From assembly GCA_965153355.1 (NCBI GenBank), contig OZ231128.1, forward strand, positions 2,604,001-2,668,000: a DNA stretch of 64,000 nt. Reading direction: 5' to 3'. Of the stretch, positions 1-35,660 are shown in pieces (position 1 is the stretch's first letter; each line of letters begins with the position of its first letter). Under the pieces are notes generated by a model. The model did no database searches and had not been told where the DNA came from. It saw nothing but the letters and a program-made list of their open reading frames with translations. The DNA comes from Flaccisagitta enflata. Its lineage: Eukaryota; Chaetognatha; Sagittoidea; Aphragmophora. Position numbers and translations under genes: made by a program.

Positions 1-88
1 CGACTCGATCACCACGGACCGACCGACCGACCGACCGACGGACGGACGGACAAAGCCTCTTATAGAGTCGCTAGTCCGCGACTAAAAA
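1..88 (+). mobile_element. Hairpin-family element, 3' end fragment
   Basis: GACCGACC/GACGGACG tract, then AAAGCCTCTTATAG, the near-palindrome AGTCGCTAGTCCGCGACT (66-83) and A-run. Cut by the window start. Confidence 0.8.
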
Positions 89-129
89 TGAAAAAGAAAT
101 ATAGACACAAACAATAAAAAAAAAAGAAA

Positions 130-720
130 ACGTGAATTTAACACAGATGCCGATTCTGTGTAGCATGGTAGCATTGCTACGCGGCAGGTAATCGCCAAAG
201 TGCGGCAGTTATGGCCAGCCAGGGGGGGGGGGATAAAGGAGCAAAAAGGGACAGAAAGGAAGGAAGGAAGGAAGGAAGAGAGGAACCAAGAAAGAATCCC
301 GTGGCAACACTTGCGCAGAGAAAATGGAATTTATTGGAAAACCGAAAGGACGATATGGATGGGGCTGCCATCCTTACACCCTACTTACACCAATTCACAG
401 AGTGGCATATGTGAAAGGCACGGTAAAAATGAGTTAAGGGTTTAGACTCTTAAAAAGTAAGGTGATTTCACATTCCATGTATCGCTGCCATCTCATTTTT
501 AGTTTCGGTGGATAAAAACCTCATTTGCATACTGCAGTTTTTTTAACCATGCACGCCAAAGACGTCTTTAAACAAGAAAAGACCCTTTTCATTACGTTAA
601 AAACTTCACTGTTTTTATAACTAAAGTAAAATCGTATTAATCTTGAAAATAAACTAGTATAGACAAATATTTTTAAAAATCATTCAATTTCTTGGCATGG
701 TTTTGTTTTGTCAGAGGGGA
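130..720 (+). repeat. Interspersed repeat R1 copy
   Basis: Shares long stretches with the inverted copy at 24820-25200: the GAATCGG/CTACGCGGCAG head, a GGAAGGAAGG tract, GAATCCCGTGGC, and the CTCATTTGCATACTGCAG tail. Short fragments occur at 4557-4650 and 20855-20930. No coding capacity recognised. Confidence 0.7.
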
Positions 721-921
721 TGATAATAGAAAAAAAATTCTCTGCCTCAATTGGAATAAGACAGCTGTATGACCCAAACCTGGCAAAGGAGTATAGAGTG
801 TAGCCTTGAGACCCGGCCCACTGTCTGTGAACTCGGTCGCCACACTAGATACTTAGTATCCAGATCTGGATACTTTTTGAGGGTGCTTAGCTACTAGAAA
901 AGTTATTTAGATATTAGATAC
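721..921. other. Unannotated, flank of large element
   Basis: Contains scattered TAGATACTT motifs that recur at 2735-2775 and 3745-3840, so the 922-2723 element probably landed in an older repeat. No gene seen. Confidence 0.4.
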
Positions 922-2723
922 TTTTTAGTCGCGTGCACGCGACTCTACAACCCGCTCCGTCGGTCGGTCGGTCTGTCGGTCGGTCGGTCCGTAACACTTT
1001 GCTTTTTTGCGTCTTTTTGGGTCGTCTGGAGTTATTTTGAGTCATTTTTTTGTTGTTTTTGGGAATTATTGGTTGCTTTTAGTAATTTTTGGTCATTTTT
1101 GGTCATTTTGGTCATTTTGGTCATTTTGGTCAATTTGGTCATTTTTGGTCATTTTTGGTCATTTTAGATCAATTTTGGTCATTTTTGGTCATTTTTGGTC
1201 ATTTTTGGTCATTTTTGGTCATTTTTGGTCATTTTTGGTCATTTTTGGTCATTTTTGGTCATTTTGGTCATTTTGGTCATTTTGGTCATTTTGGTCATTT
1301 TTGGTCATTTTTGGTCATTTTGATCATTTTTGGTCATTTTTGATCATTTTTGGTCATTTTTGGTCATTTTGGTCATTTTGGTCATTTTTGGTCATTTTTG
1401 GTCATTTTTGGTCATTTTTGGTCATTTTTGGTCATTTTGGTCATTTTTGGTCATTTTTGGTCATTTTTGGTCATTTTTGGTCATTTTTGGTCATTTTTGT
1501 CATTTTTGTCATTTTTGTCATTTTGGTCATTTTGGTCATTTTGGTCATTTTGATCATTTTTGGTCATATTTGGTCATTTTTGGTCATTTTGGACCTTTTT
1601 TCTCATTTTGCTCATTTTTGTCATTTTTTTTCATTTATGCTCCTTTTTGGTCATTTTTGGTCATATTTGGTCATTTTTGGTCATTTTGGTCATTTCTGGT
1701 CATCTTTGGTCATCTTTGGTCATTTTGGTCATTTTTGGTCATTTTTGGTCATTTTTGGTCATTTTTGGTCATTTTTGGTCATTTTTGGTCATTTTTGGTC
1801 ATTTTGGTCATTTTTGTCATTTTTCGTCATTTTTGGTCATTTTTCGTCATTTCGGTCATTTTGGTCATATTTGGTTATTTTTGGTCATTTTGGTCATTTT
1901 GATCATTTTTGGTCATCTTTCGTCATTTTGGTCATTTTTGGTCATTTTTGATCATTTTTGATCATTTTTGGTCATTTTTGGTCATTTTTGGTCATTTTTG
2001 GTCATTTTTGGTTAAAGTCTGCTGGTTAAAGTCTGCTGGTTAAAGTCTGCTGGTTTAAATCTAATGGGTAAAGTCTCCTGGTTAAAATCTGCTGGTTTAA
2101 ATCAGCTGGTTTAAGTCTGCTGGTTTAAGTCTGCTGGTCTAATGGTTTAAGTCTGCTGGTTTAAGTCTGCTGGTTAAAATGATATTAAAGATAATTATGG
2201 TTAAAGTTTGGTTTAAGTCTGGTTTAAGTCTGGTTTAAGTATGGTTTACGTCTGGTTTACGTCTGGTTTACGTCTGGTTTACATCTGGTTTAAGTCTGGT
2301 TTAAGACTGGTTCGTGTCTGATTTATGTCTGGTTTAGGTCTGGGTTAGGTCTGGTTTAGGTCTGGTCTATGTCTGTTTTTTGTCTGGTTTATGTTTGATT
2401 TAGGTCTGATTTAGGTCTGGTTTTGGTCTGGTTTTGGTCTGGTTTGAGTGTGGTTTGAGTCTGGTTTGAGTCTGGTTTATGTCTGGTTTATGTCTGGTTT
2501 ATGTCTGATTTCGGTCTGGTTTAATTCTGGTTTGAGTCTCGTTTGAGTCTCGTTTGAGTCTCGTTTGAGTCTCGTTTGAGTCTCATTTGAGTCTGGTTTG
2601 AGTCTGGTTTGGGTATGTTTTGAGTTGCGTTTAAGTCTGATTTTCAATAAAAAGATACAATAAGGAGTCAGGTCAGTTCAGTTATTTTTGTCCTGCACGC
2701 GACTTATAGGTGTTGGCCTTGTT
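922..2723 (-). mobile_element. Large hairpin-family element carrying decamer and 11-mer minisatellites
   Basis: Begins TTTTT and the perfect palindrome AGTCGCGTGCACGCGACT (927-944), then CGGTCGGTCGG; ends GCACGCGACTTATAGGTGTT and GGCCTTGTT (2715-2723). Inside, about 1087-2010 is (TTTTTGGTCA)n, 2010-2180 is a GGTTTAAGTCTGCT-type array, and 2200-2640 is (GGTTTAAGTCT)n. No transposase. The long open frames in the array are a by-product of a stop-free decamer. Confidence 0.85.
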
Positions 2724-3935
2724 TAGATATTTTTAAGAAAAAAATCTAGATACTTCAGCTTATATTTAGATACCTCAATTAGTGGCTTTAAATCATTCTT
2801 TTTAGAATGCTAAACTACTTTTTTAGCTGAGGGCTGGGCTGGGCTTGGCTGGGCTGGGCTTGGAATATGAACTTAAGACCATGGCTAAGTATGTGTATAT
2901 CTTTTATATAGGTTTATATGTTTTAAATTAGCAAGTTGATTTTTTAGACAACGCAGATTTGTCAAAAATTTTTTCTCTGGGCCATATTGCTTCTGCCCAA
3001 CTGCTAGCATCTGCCTACTGGCCAAGCAATCAGAATTCTTTATTCTTTAAAATCTATCAAAGATTCTCTTGAAAAATAACATTGGAAGGAACAATGAAAA
3101 AAAAATTATTCTGCATTATTCTTCATTATTCTTCATTATTTAGTATTTTGCTTTCATGATTTGCCTCACAAGCAAAGGCTCCAAATTGCTTAAAATATCT
3201 CACCATGTTGCATGTGCTTATGCGACTATACACTCCACTTTGTTTTTGTGGTTTCACTGCTCTTGTCCAATGCTCCAGTACAATGTATTTGGCCTTGTTT
3301 TGAATGAAAAAAGCCTAAAGGAAACTGTTGGGATCAATCTCAACTTTCCGACCATTCCCACTCTCATTATGCCAAATGAAGTAGTATTTGTAAGAACTGG
3401 CTCATTTGAAGCTTTTAGATATAGGAGGCCAAAACGCTTCCAGCACATTCACACTGGATATGAGGAGGGCCATGAGCAAAACAATTGAGGCTATAAAAAT
3501 AATATAATGTACAGAGATAATCCCTGCTGTTACAAGCCAATCTGGCTCCTTATGTGTTAGATGGCTCAATCTTTGCTCAAACCCTCTCAGCGTTGAAGAG
3601 TTATTAGCCTTAAAGTGAAGTGAAAGACAAAAATGCTTTTTACTCCTTATGCCTAATAACTCATAGCAACATCTTCTACATTAGATAGTTACATCACCTA
3701 TTTGTTTTTTTTTCCCAGACATAATTACACATATTGATTTATTTAATAAAACACTATTTGGATACTAATCTAGATACTAGCGCAAAAAATCTAGATACTT
3801 TCTGGATACTTTTAGGGGCTTTTTCAGATACTTGGCCTCCACTACATGTGGCGACCAAGTCTGTGAAGGCCCCAGGCCTAGCTCATTCACAGGGTTACTT
3901 CTGCTTAATGCTTACCTTGTGTGAGAAGTAAATCT
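2724..3935. other. No confident gene; GGGCTGGGCTT repeat and one orphan ORF
   Basis: A short GGGCTGGGCTT tandem lies at 2828-2865. An open frame of 110 codons on the plus strand at 3156-3488 has no recognised domain, splice site or neighbour support. The rest is AT-rich with TAGATAC motifs near 3750-3840. Confidence 0.4.
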
Positions 3936-4173
3936 TTTTAGTTGCGTGCTACGCAACTCTACACCCCCCTATGTCGGTTGGTCGGTCGAACGGTCCCCTT
4001 TTTACTTATTTCACAGTTTTAAGCCTTTTGAGCCTACTGCTCCTGCTCAAATTCTCTAGTGACCTTCTTTGGCACTGCTCCTTAGGCTAACAACAATTAA
4101 TAAAATTTCATGGAAAAGTTCTCTATCCTGCCCACCCGCACGCGACTGGGGTAGCCGTGTATCCGGCCTTGTT
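3936..4173 (-). mobile_element. Hairpin-family element, GTTGCG stem subfamily
   Basis: Hairpin AGTTGCGTGCTACGCAACT at 3940-3958, a GTCGGTTGGTCGGTCG tract, CTGCTCCTGCTCAAAT, and end GTAGCCGTGTATCCGGCC then TTGTT (to 4173). Directly followed by another copy. Confidence 0.85.
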
Positions 4174-4373
4174 TTTAGTCGCGTGCACGCGATTCTACAA
4201 CCCGCTTTGTCCGCTGGTCGGTTGGTTGGTTGGTCGGTCGGTTGGTCACACTTTACTTTTTTTATGTTTTTTATTCTTTGACCATTCTGCTCCTGCCCAA
4301 ATGCTCTGGTGAGCTCAAATGTGGCCCCTGCCCACCCGCACGCGACTTGGGTAGCCGTGTATCCGGCCTTGTT
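4174..4373 (-). mobile_element. Hairpin-family element, head-to-tail with the previous copy
   Basis: Starts TTTAGTCGCGTGCACGCGAT at 4174 and ends GTATCCGGCCTTGTT at 4373. About 200 bp, with the CCCCTGCCCACCCGCACGCG box near its end. The two copies share a boundary with no spacer. Confidence 0.85.
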
Positions 4374-5189
4374 GTTTTAGGCACTCCTGCCCAAGTGCAA
4401 ATGTGGCCTTATACATCAAAACCCCAATTCTTAAATAAGGCAAGGCAATTGTGGAGGGGATTATGAATGTTACCCTTAAAAGTGAGTAGTTTGTCTACTC
4501 TAGACAGATAAGGGGAAGAGAGTTTTGGGAGGGGAGAGCCTCCAAAATATGGTCCATAGCCTGTGAATTTAACATAAGTGCGGCAGCTTTTGCCGGATTT
4601 TTCATGCTACGCGGCAGCTACGTAGACAGAATCGGCACCTCTGACAAGAAAACAACACAACAAACAGAAAAGTGTGAGCCATGTTTAAAACATCGGTGTA
4701 TGACAAGGGACTTCAGTGACTTCAGCTGAAGTCCGTGTTGTCAGGCTTAAAAATCTGTCGGGCTTGAACATTATGTTTTCTAAGGGGGAAATTGGAATAT
4801 TAGAAACTTTTCAGGATGCTGTTTCGCCAGATATATCTTAAATTCATTAAATGTTAATAATGAACACATTGAAAAAGATACAATTTTGCCATGAAGATAT
4901 ATGAAACGTAAAAACATTGAACTTATTTGTAGCCTCATGTACAATTCTGACTAAGAGTGCGTTTATGAAGGAACTTATTCTCCAGAAATAAGATAATAGG
5001 CTGTCATGCTCGAAGCTGTTGCATGTTGTCGCGCTGGAAATTGGCATTTAAGTCCCTAGGCTGTGTACATTCTCCCATACACCGACGGTGTGAAACATAC
5101 TTGAGGGGTTTTCACATTGGGCATATCATCTAGATAATATCTAGATAGTATCTAGATAATATCTAGATAATATCTAGATAATATCTCAC
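4374..5189. other. Intergenic or intronic; R1 fragment and TATCTAGATA repeat
   Basis: R1 fragment at 4557-4650 (GCGGCAG and GAATCGGCACCTCTGA). An (ATCTAGATAAT)n short tandem at 5127-5188 begins directly after the exon 12 donor GTGAGA. The next TTC16-like exon was looked for here and not found. Confidence 0.5.
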
Positions 5190-29899
<24,710 letters not shown>

Positions 29900-30080
29900 G
29901 ATCACTTCCGGTGTTAACGTCAGCGACGATGACGTCGACGACGAATCCCGATCACGTCGTCGACGGCCGACGAGGATGACGAGGATGACGAGGATGACGC
30001 AAATGCTGCTGCAGTCGCTGTAACGATCCGTGGCGCCGATGCGGCATTTATGTTTGCGGCAATCAAATGCTCAACAACAA
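29900..30080 (-). promoter_or_regulatory. CpG-rich presumed promoter/5' UTR of the TTC16-like gene
   Basis: Far richer in CG dinucleotides than the surroundings, with repeated GACGTC/CGTCGTC and GAGGATGAC motifs and one TGACGTCG (CRE-like) octamer near 29930. It lies directly above the inferred start codon. No TATA box is evident. An animal CpG-type promoter is inferred from composition and position only. Confidence 0.45.
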
Positions 30081-30254
30081 TTGATTTCAAAAGCGGCGAG
30101 TGTATTTATTTGGTGCGGATTAAATTACACCGACAACATTTTGATGAATTCTAGCCGCCATTCAGCTAAAATTTTGTTTTTTTTTCATTTCTCGAATATT
30201 GTAAGTAAAGAACACCCAGAACTTACACTTTAAAGGTCCTCATCACATATCGGA
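30081..30254. other. Upstream of the presumed promoter, nothing recognised
   Basis: No repeat or coding signal identified in this short gap. Confidence 0.3.
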
Positions 30255-30690
30255 AATAAAAATCGTTCACCCTAAAAAACTTTGGTGGTGCACTGTTCGT
30301 CTGTTCCAAAATAAATTAAGCTACCATCTAGCTCATAAATATACGGACAAGTAGCATCAACTTTGGAGAAGTGCTGCGCTTAAACAAATTGAGTTACTGA
30401 CACCAGATTAAGCCCATTTCAAAGAGTTGTTTATAAACTTTCAAATGCGACCAATCTGGGGTCAGTAACTTAATTTGCTTAGGTTAAGCACCTTTCTAAA
30501 GTTGATGTTCATTTTCAGGTGTCCGTATATTTATGAGCTAGATAGTACAGATCCCAGCATAGTGGTAATTTAAAAAGAGTTTGAACAGCTCTTTAAATGA
30601 GACCAATCTGGTTGTCATGGCTTTTTCGTTTGAGAGCACTGTTCCACCAAAGTTTTTTTTCCGGATGAACGATTTTTTATTTTTCCAAGA
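30255..30690. mobile_element. Foldback element of about 435 bp
   Basis: Left AAAATCGTTCACCCTAAAAA plus ACTTTGGTGG and right CCACCAAAGT plus TTCCGGATGAACGATTTTTT are inverted copies. Inner pairs also match (TCATAAATATACGGAC/GTCCGTATATTTATGA; CAAATTGAGTTACTGACACC/GGTCAGTAACTTAATTTG), so almost the whole element can fold back. Confidence 0.8.
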
Positions 30691-31030
30691 CAGTATGACT
30701 CTTTAGATGCGACAAAGTCACCTAATTTGGCCAAAATGGGCAATTACTATACGAATGGTTGCTGAGCTTGGAATGTAAACACAGAAAAGTTAAAAATGAC
30801 CCATTGCACCCTGGTTATTTTTTTTTCTTTCGCCAAAATAGTTTTTTGTCATTTAAGAAGTGCGATCCTTAACAGGCTAGAAACACGCAACAAGGATTTT
30901 CTCATGATAAAGGAAATCATCATCTGGCAAAAAAGCAACGAGAAAGGATCCTTTTGTATTGGCATTGCAAGGTTGCATGACCAGGAATCTTTATGGGCAA
31001 AGACGAAGTCGTCGAGTTTGTGTCATTACA

Positions 31031-31105
31031 AGTCGCGTGTTACGCGACTCGACAGTCCATTTTGTCCGTCAATCGGTCCGACCGTCCGTCCGTGGGTCTT
31101 TCACA
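31031..31105 (-). mobile_element. Hairpin-family 3' end fragment
   Basis: Stem AGTCGCGTGTTACGCGACT (31031-31049) followed by GTCCGTCAATCGGTCCGACC and CGTCCGTCCG. The other end was not found. Confidence 0.75.
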
Positions 31106-31155
31106 TAATTCCCTTAACATCTTTTTTTTTTCATTCGTGTGATCCAACATCCAAA

Positions 31156-31508
31156 TACCGTATCTTTTCTAATTAGCGCCCCGGGCGCTTTTGAAATTAG
31201 AAAATGACATTGCCATTTTACCCTCCAATTAGCGCCCCCTTTTAACTTGAAAATATGCAGTCATCTTGTGGCTTTCCCAGTGAATGCTTCTTGACATTTC
31301 AGAATTTCAAGAAAAAGTAAAATTACGTTATATTTTTTGCCTGTTTTCCACGGAAGCACTGAAAAAAGCACTGAAAAAAGCACTGGAAAATCCCTCTATG
31401 CACAGCAATCATTTGCCTCCTAATCTTCTAACAAATCACTGATCCGAGGAGCAAAAAGAGGGGGGGCGTTAATTGGAGGGGGGGGGCGATAAATGGAAAA
31501 ATACGGTA
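31156..31508. mobile_element. 353-bp MITE with TACCGTATTTTC...AATTAGCGCCCC termini
   Basis: TACCGTATCTTTTCTAATTA with GCGCCCC at the left; GGGGGGGCGATAAATGG and AAAAATACGGTA at the right. A second inner copy of AATTAGCGCCCCC/GGGGGCGTTAATTGG gives a nested inverted repeat. Non-coding. Confidence 0.8.
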
Positions 31509-31945
31509 GTCATTCTTTATAAGTGTGTTAAATTCATTTTTTGCATTTTCCTTATTTTTGTCAGCTTTATTCTGACGCACACGACGTTGTCCTCATGAAC
31601 TTGTTCGGAAATTAAGAAGATCTCAGTAAAAGCAAAGAGGAGCCATAACTATGAGAAACAAGCTAGCTATCCAAGGATTGCACATAGTGTTGCCTGCGGT
31701 ACCCGTGCAAGATAAGTTTCAGTGACAGGCCAGGCCCATTTTCTAAATTCTCATGTTCAATGCTCAACAAACTTATGGCCAAAATTCTGGCCAAAATTGA
31801 AGCTTTACGCCCAGAATCTAAGCCTCAATGAGAGCCAGGCACTGGGTTGTGGGTAATCTGAGATCAGATGAAACCCTGAGATGCTCGGGGTTGCTCAGGG
31901 TTGCTAGGGATAGATCACATGTCGTTTTGACTTGTATGTTTTGAT
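31509..31945. other. No feature recognised
   Basis: Mixed sequence without exon-like frames or known repeats. Confidence 0.35.
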
Positions 31946-32660
31946 ATTACCAGTAATGGCGGCTGTCGCCGTGAGGAAAAAAGTCGTAAGCATTGGTCAC
32001 TTTTCACTAGGTTTTTGTTTTCAGTCATTGCAAATCTTTTTATTTGTTAAATCAAATCAGGGACAATTGTATGTATTGATAGCACTGAAAATCAGAGAAA
32101 AATATGACTGAGCCAAATGAGCTAGATGAGCTAAAATGCTCAAAATCATTTGAGCAGACAACCAGCTATGCTCACTGACATGCTTTCTTGTATTTGCATG
32201 CTCACATCAAAACATTTATTCATTTATCCCATTTAAAAAAAAAACAGAAAAAGAAAAGACTGAGCTAAATGAGCTAAATGAGCTAGAATACTCAAAAACA
32301 CCCTCATAGATGAGCAGCTTTGCTCACTGACATGCTTTCTTGTATTTGCATGCTCAAACATGTATATAAACATTTATTCATTTATCGCATTTTAAATCAG
32401 AAAAACAGACTGAGCTAAATGAGCTAAATGAGCTAAAATGCTCAAAAACACCCTCACAGATGAGCAGTTATGCTCATAAACATGTTTTCTTGTATTTGCA
32501 TGCTCAAACAAACTTAAATACACTTCTTTATTGATCCTACTGAAAATCATAAAAAATTGAAAAAAATTCAATTTGAATTTTTCGTAAATAAATCTTCAAA
32601 AATTCATTGGGAAAAAAATCGAAAAACGTTTTTCGATTTTTTGAGTCCAGGGTTAGGAAT
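31946..32660 (+). repeat. Interspersed repeat R2, inverse of 8371-9210
   Basis: Starts ACCAGTAATGGCGGCTGTCG, CCGTGAGGAAAAAAGTCG; has three internal units with AGCTAAATGAGCTA...CACCCTCACAGATGAGCAG near 32105, 32260 and 32410; ends near TTTTTCGATTTTTTGAG. Confidence 0.75.
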
Positions 32661-32924
32661 TAATGTTTCCCTTTTTCGCTTGCGCCAATTTGGGAAAGTT
32701 GGGTCAGAACTAGGCTCGCCCGGGGCTGGGGTTGAAATTGGTACAGGGTGAAAGAGGGCACTTTTTTACACCTTCTGGAAAAAAGCAGGGCACTGTGGGA
32801 CCAATACTTTAGGCGCTATGAATTTTTTAATTTTTTTTTATTTTTTTCACATTTTCATTGATCTCAATTTTTGGCCCTAAATAACAAAAAAAATGAGTTC
32901 AGCAGAGGGCATAGGGAGGGAGGG

Positions 32925-33362
32925 TGAGAGCAAGAGGGAGGGAAAGCGTGGGAGGGAGAGGGAGGGAGACGGAGGGAAAGGGAGGGAAGGAGGGAGAAGG
33001 AGGGAGGGAGGGAGAGGGAGGGAGGGAGAGGGAGGGAGGGAAGGAGGGAGGGAGAGGGAGGGAGGAAGAGGTTGGGAAAGAGGGAGGAAGGGAGGGAGAG
33101 GGGGGGAGAGGAAGAGGGAGGGAGGGGGAGGGAGAGGGAGGGAGAGAGAGGGAGGGAAAGGGGGAGGGAGAGAGGGAGGGAGGAAGGAAGAAAGTGAGAG
33201 GGGGATGGAGAGAAAGGGAGAGAGAGGGAGAAGGAGAGGGAGAGGGGATGGAGAGGGAGTAACAGGGAAGGAGGGTGAGTTGGAGGGAGAGGGAGAGGGA
33301 GGGAAGGGGAGAGGAAAGGAGGGAGGGACGGAAGGAGAGAGGGAGGGAGAGAGGGAGGGAGT
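32925..33362. repeat. GGGA-rich purine minisatellite
   Basis: About 440 bp almost entirely A and G on one strand, with (GGGAGGGA), (GAGAGGGAGG) and related words. It could form triplex or quadruplex structures. Open frames through it are compositional. Confidence 0.9.
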
Positions 33363-33380
33363 TGCTTTTTACAACTTTTT

Positions 33381-33490
33381 GGGCAGCGGCCCCGAAGTTG
33401 CGTGCAGGTGGGCAGGGGCAGTGATGGAGAAAGTCACTGAGATATTTGGGCTGGAGCAGTGAGCTCAAAATGCTCAAAAATGCCAATGAA
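33381..33490 (+). mobile_element. Chimeric junction of two element families
   Basis: TTGGGCAGCGGCCCCGAA (end of the TIR-minisatellite family) is joined directly to GTTGCGTGCAGGTGGGCAGG and about 90 bp identical or nearly so to the interior of the hairpin-family element at 34951-35143. Confidence 0.72.
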
Positions 33491-33638
33491 GTCACCTACA
33501 TTCACAAACATACAAAGCAGGGCAACAGGTATCGCTGAACACATATTGCCCTTGGGTGACTGGTTCTAGTTGGTTTACAACTTTTTCTAGTTGGTGAAAG
33601 CTACCAGACAGACAGACAGACACACCAGACACACATAC

Positions 33639-33698
<60 letters not shown>

Positions 33699-33995
33699 AC
33701 ACACACACAGGCATGTGAATATAATGAGGAGAGAGGAACTGAAAAAAACAAAAACAATTTTACGATTTTTTTCCGGTCGGCGAGAGCCGCCTTTACTGGT
33801 AACGCAAAAAATATTTGCCGTAGAGCATTCTGCTTGGCGCTATATGAAAGAGAATTATCAAATTTACTTACCCTTTCAATTTCATCGGAGGCCACATTCG
33901 GTCGGTGGAGATTCTCAACTTTCCCATAAGAAAATGAAAACCTAATTCTCTCAAATATGTCAAAAAGTCGAAGACTGACTTCGACTTTTTTCCCC
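33491..33995. repeat. (CA)n array followed by R2 fragment
   Basis: GGTATCGCTGAACACATATT is a TIR-minisatellite family end motif; CA at 33640-33712; R2 pieces ACGATTTTTTTCCGGTCGGC (33760) and GTCGAAGACTGACTTCGAC (33967). Confidence 0.7.
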
Positions 33996-34399
33996 GACAA
34001 AGCAAAAATGAAAAAAAAAAAACAAAAAAAAAAAAACAACAACATTGAACCTTAGAACTTCAGTCTCAGGCCTTGATCCTTGTTGACAACGTCGTCAGCG
34101 CAGTCAACGTTGTCAGTGAAGAAAGCTAAAACACTCACATTCTGTAAATATCAAACATAAAATCAGGCCTGTATATAATTGAGTTCTCCCTACAAGGAAA
34201 TCAAAAGGGGAAAAAAAAGAAAAAAAGAAAATTTGGTTGATGTAAAACTTTTGGTAGTACCAAATCATGTAAACTAATTAGTAAAACAAAATTTAACACT
34301 TTTAAAACTCAAATACACTGTTTTATTGCCTTAGGGAGAAGAAAATCCTATATTAAGTAACGCGGCGGGGAAAATCAAAAAGGGAAACAGGAGAAAACA

Positions 34400-34660
34400 A
34401 GTGATGCGGGGTCATAATATCGTTGCAGATGGGTGGGCAGGGGCATCCAACCCCCAGCCTCACCCCAACCACACCCCCAACCCCACTCCAACACACTCAT
34501 ATACAAACAATACCAACTGCAGCATCCTAAATACGAGTTTTTCGCGTTTTCAACACGAGCGTGACAACTGGAGTGTGACGGACGGACCAACGGATCAATG
34601 GACCAACGGACCAACGGATGGACAAAGCCTCTTATAGATTTGCGTGACCGCAACTAAAAA
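34400..34660 (+). mobile_element. Hairpin-family element (GGGGTCATAATATCGTTGC type)
   Basis: GATGCGGGGTCATAATATCG start, GTTGCAGATGGGTGGGCAGG box, GACGGACGGACCAACGG tract, stem with TTGCGTGACCGCAA at 34640-34653, AAAAA at 34660. Same subfamily as 17939-18147. Confidence 0.8.
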
Positions 34661-34950
34661 GAAAATTGGGGAAAATAAAATTTTTGGCTGTACCAAATTA
34701 TTATAACACAGTTTAACATTGTTTTAACCATAGATATACTGTTTTATTACTTTATGAGGAAGAAAATCTTAAATTTTGCAACGCAGTGGGGGAAAAAAAG
34801 GAATATATGGGGGAAATACAATTTTTAGCAGTACCAAATCATAAAAACTAATTAGGAAAACACAATTTTTAACTGTTTAAACCTTAGATATACTGTTTTA
34901 TTGCTTTATGGGGGGGAAATCTTAGATTTTGTAATGCGGTGGGGAAAATC

Positions 34951-35143
34951 AACAAGGCCGGATACACGGCTACCCTAGTTGCGTGCAGGTGGGCAGGGGC
35001 AGTGATGGAGAAAGTCACTGAGATATTTGGGCTGGAGCAGTGAGCTCAAAATGCTCAAAAATGCCAATGAAGTAAAATGGGGACCAACTGACCAACAGAG
35101 GGACGGACGGACGGACGAAGCGGAGTGTAGAGTCGCGTAGCAT
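34951..35143 (+). mobile_element. Hairpin-family element with truncated stem
   Basis: AACAAGGCCGGATACACGGC start, TAGTTGCGTGCAGGTGGGCA box, GACGGACGGACGGACGAAGC, then AGAGTCGCGTAGCA, where the second half of the stem is replaced by R6 sequence. Confidence 0.78.
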
Positions 35144-35240
35144 ACTGTTTAACCTTAAATATATTGAGGAAAATCCTAGATTTTGTTACGCGATGTGAGG
35201 CATCGCGGGCAAGAAAATCATAGGCAAGGGGAGGGGAAAT

Positions 35241-35660
35241 TCAAAAGCGACTCAATTTTATACACAATAAATGACTTAACTGTCGTGTAAAATCGAGAAA
35301 CAAGATATAAAACGATCTACACGCGCTATTACATGTGCTTCATGATTCGATCTTGCATATGATAAAAGATTACGCAATCTCGTGCTCAAATTTTTGTTGG
35401 TTTTTTTTTTGGCCCATTCATTCTCCATTCACCAATTCTCTGCGCTGAGTGAGTTTCGCTCCACTCTTTACTCACCACTCTGTCTTTCCCGAACCCACTC
35501 TTTTATTTATATTTCCAAATGTCTCTGCCCCCTCAACTGTTCATTTACCACTCCCTCCCCCTTCCTTCTTACCAGTAATGGCGGCCGTCGCCGTGAGGAA
35601 AAAAGTCGTAAGCATTGGTCACTTTTCACCAAGCTTTTGCCTTTAGTCACTGCAAATCTT
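35241..35660. other. No gene; R2 fragment at the end
   Basis: 35565-35660 is the R2 end (CCAGTAATGGCGGCCGTCGC to CACTGCAAATCTTTTT). It directly borders a large hairpin-family element. The preceding T/C-rich stretch has no supported exon. Confidence 0.5.

Larger units (their letters stand above)
34140..35240. repeat. Threefold repeated segment R6 with two hairpin-family insertions
   Basis: GTACCAAATCATGTAAACTA...TGTTTTATTGCCTTA recurs near 34255, 34690 and 34835, each followed by AAAATC..TAGATTTTG and GGGGAAAATCA; a fourth end is near 35160. The hairpin-family copies lie between units. Confidence 0.7.

Noticed and set aside
1007-1961. Long plus-strand frames (up to 314 codons) of Phe/Trp/Ser/His repeats; the same at 35732-36600
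   Set aside because: They are translations of a stop-free TTTTTGGTCA decamer inside a mobile element; all three frames are open and no start or splice context is conserved.
3290-3300. GGCCTTGTT taken as another hairpin-family end
   Set aside because: No CCGTGTATCC box or GGTGTT box beside it and no partner hairpin; likely chance.
3156-3488. 110-codon plus-strand open frame
   Set aside because: No domain, no splice or promoter support, and a competing minus-strand frame; not distinguishable from chance.
33587-34045. 152-codon minus-strand frame with IFERIRFSFSYGKVENL
   Set aside because: Falls in an R2 repeat fragment and a (CA)n array; similar words recur in the other R2 copies.
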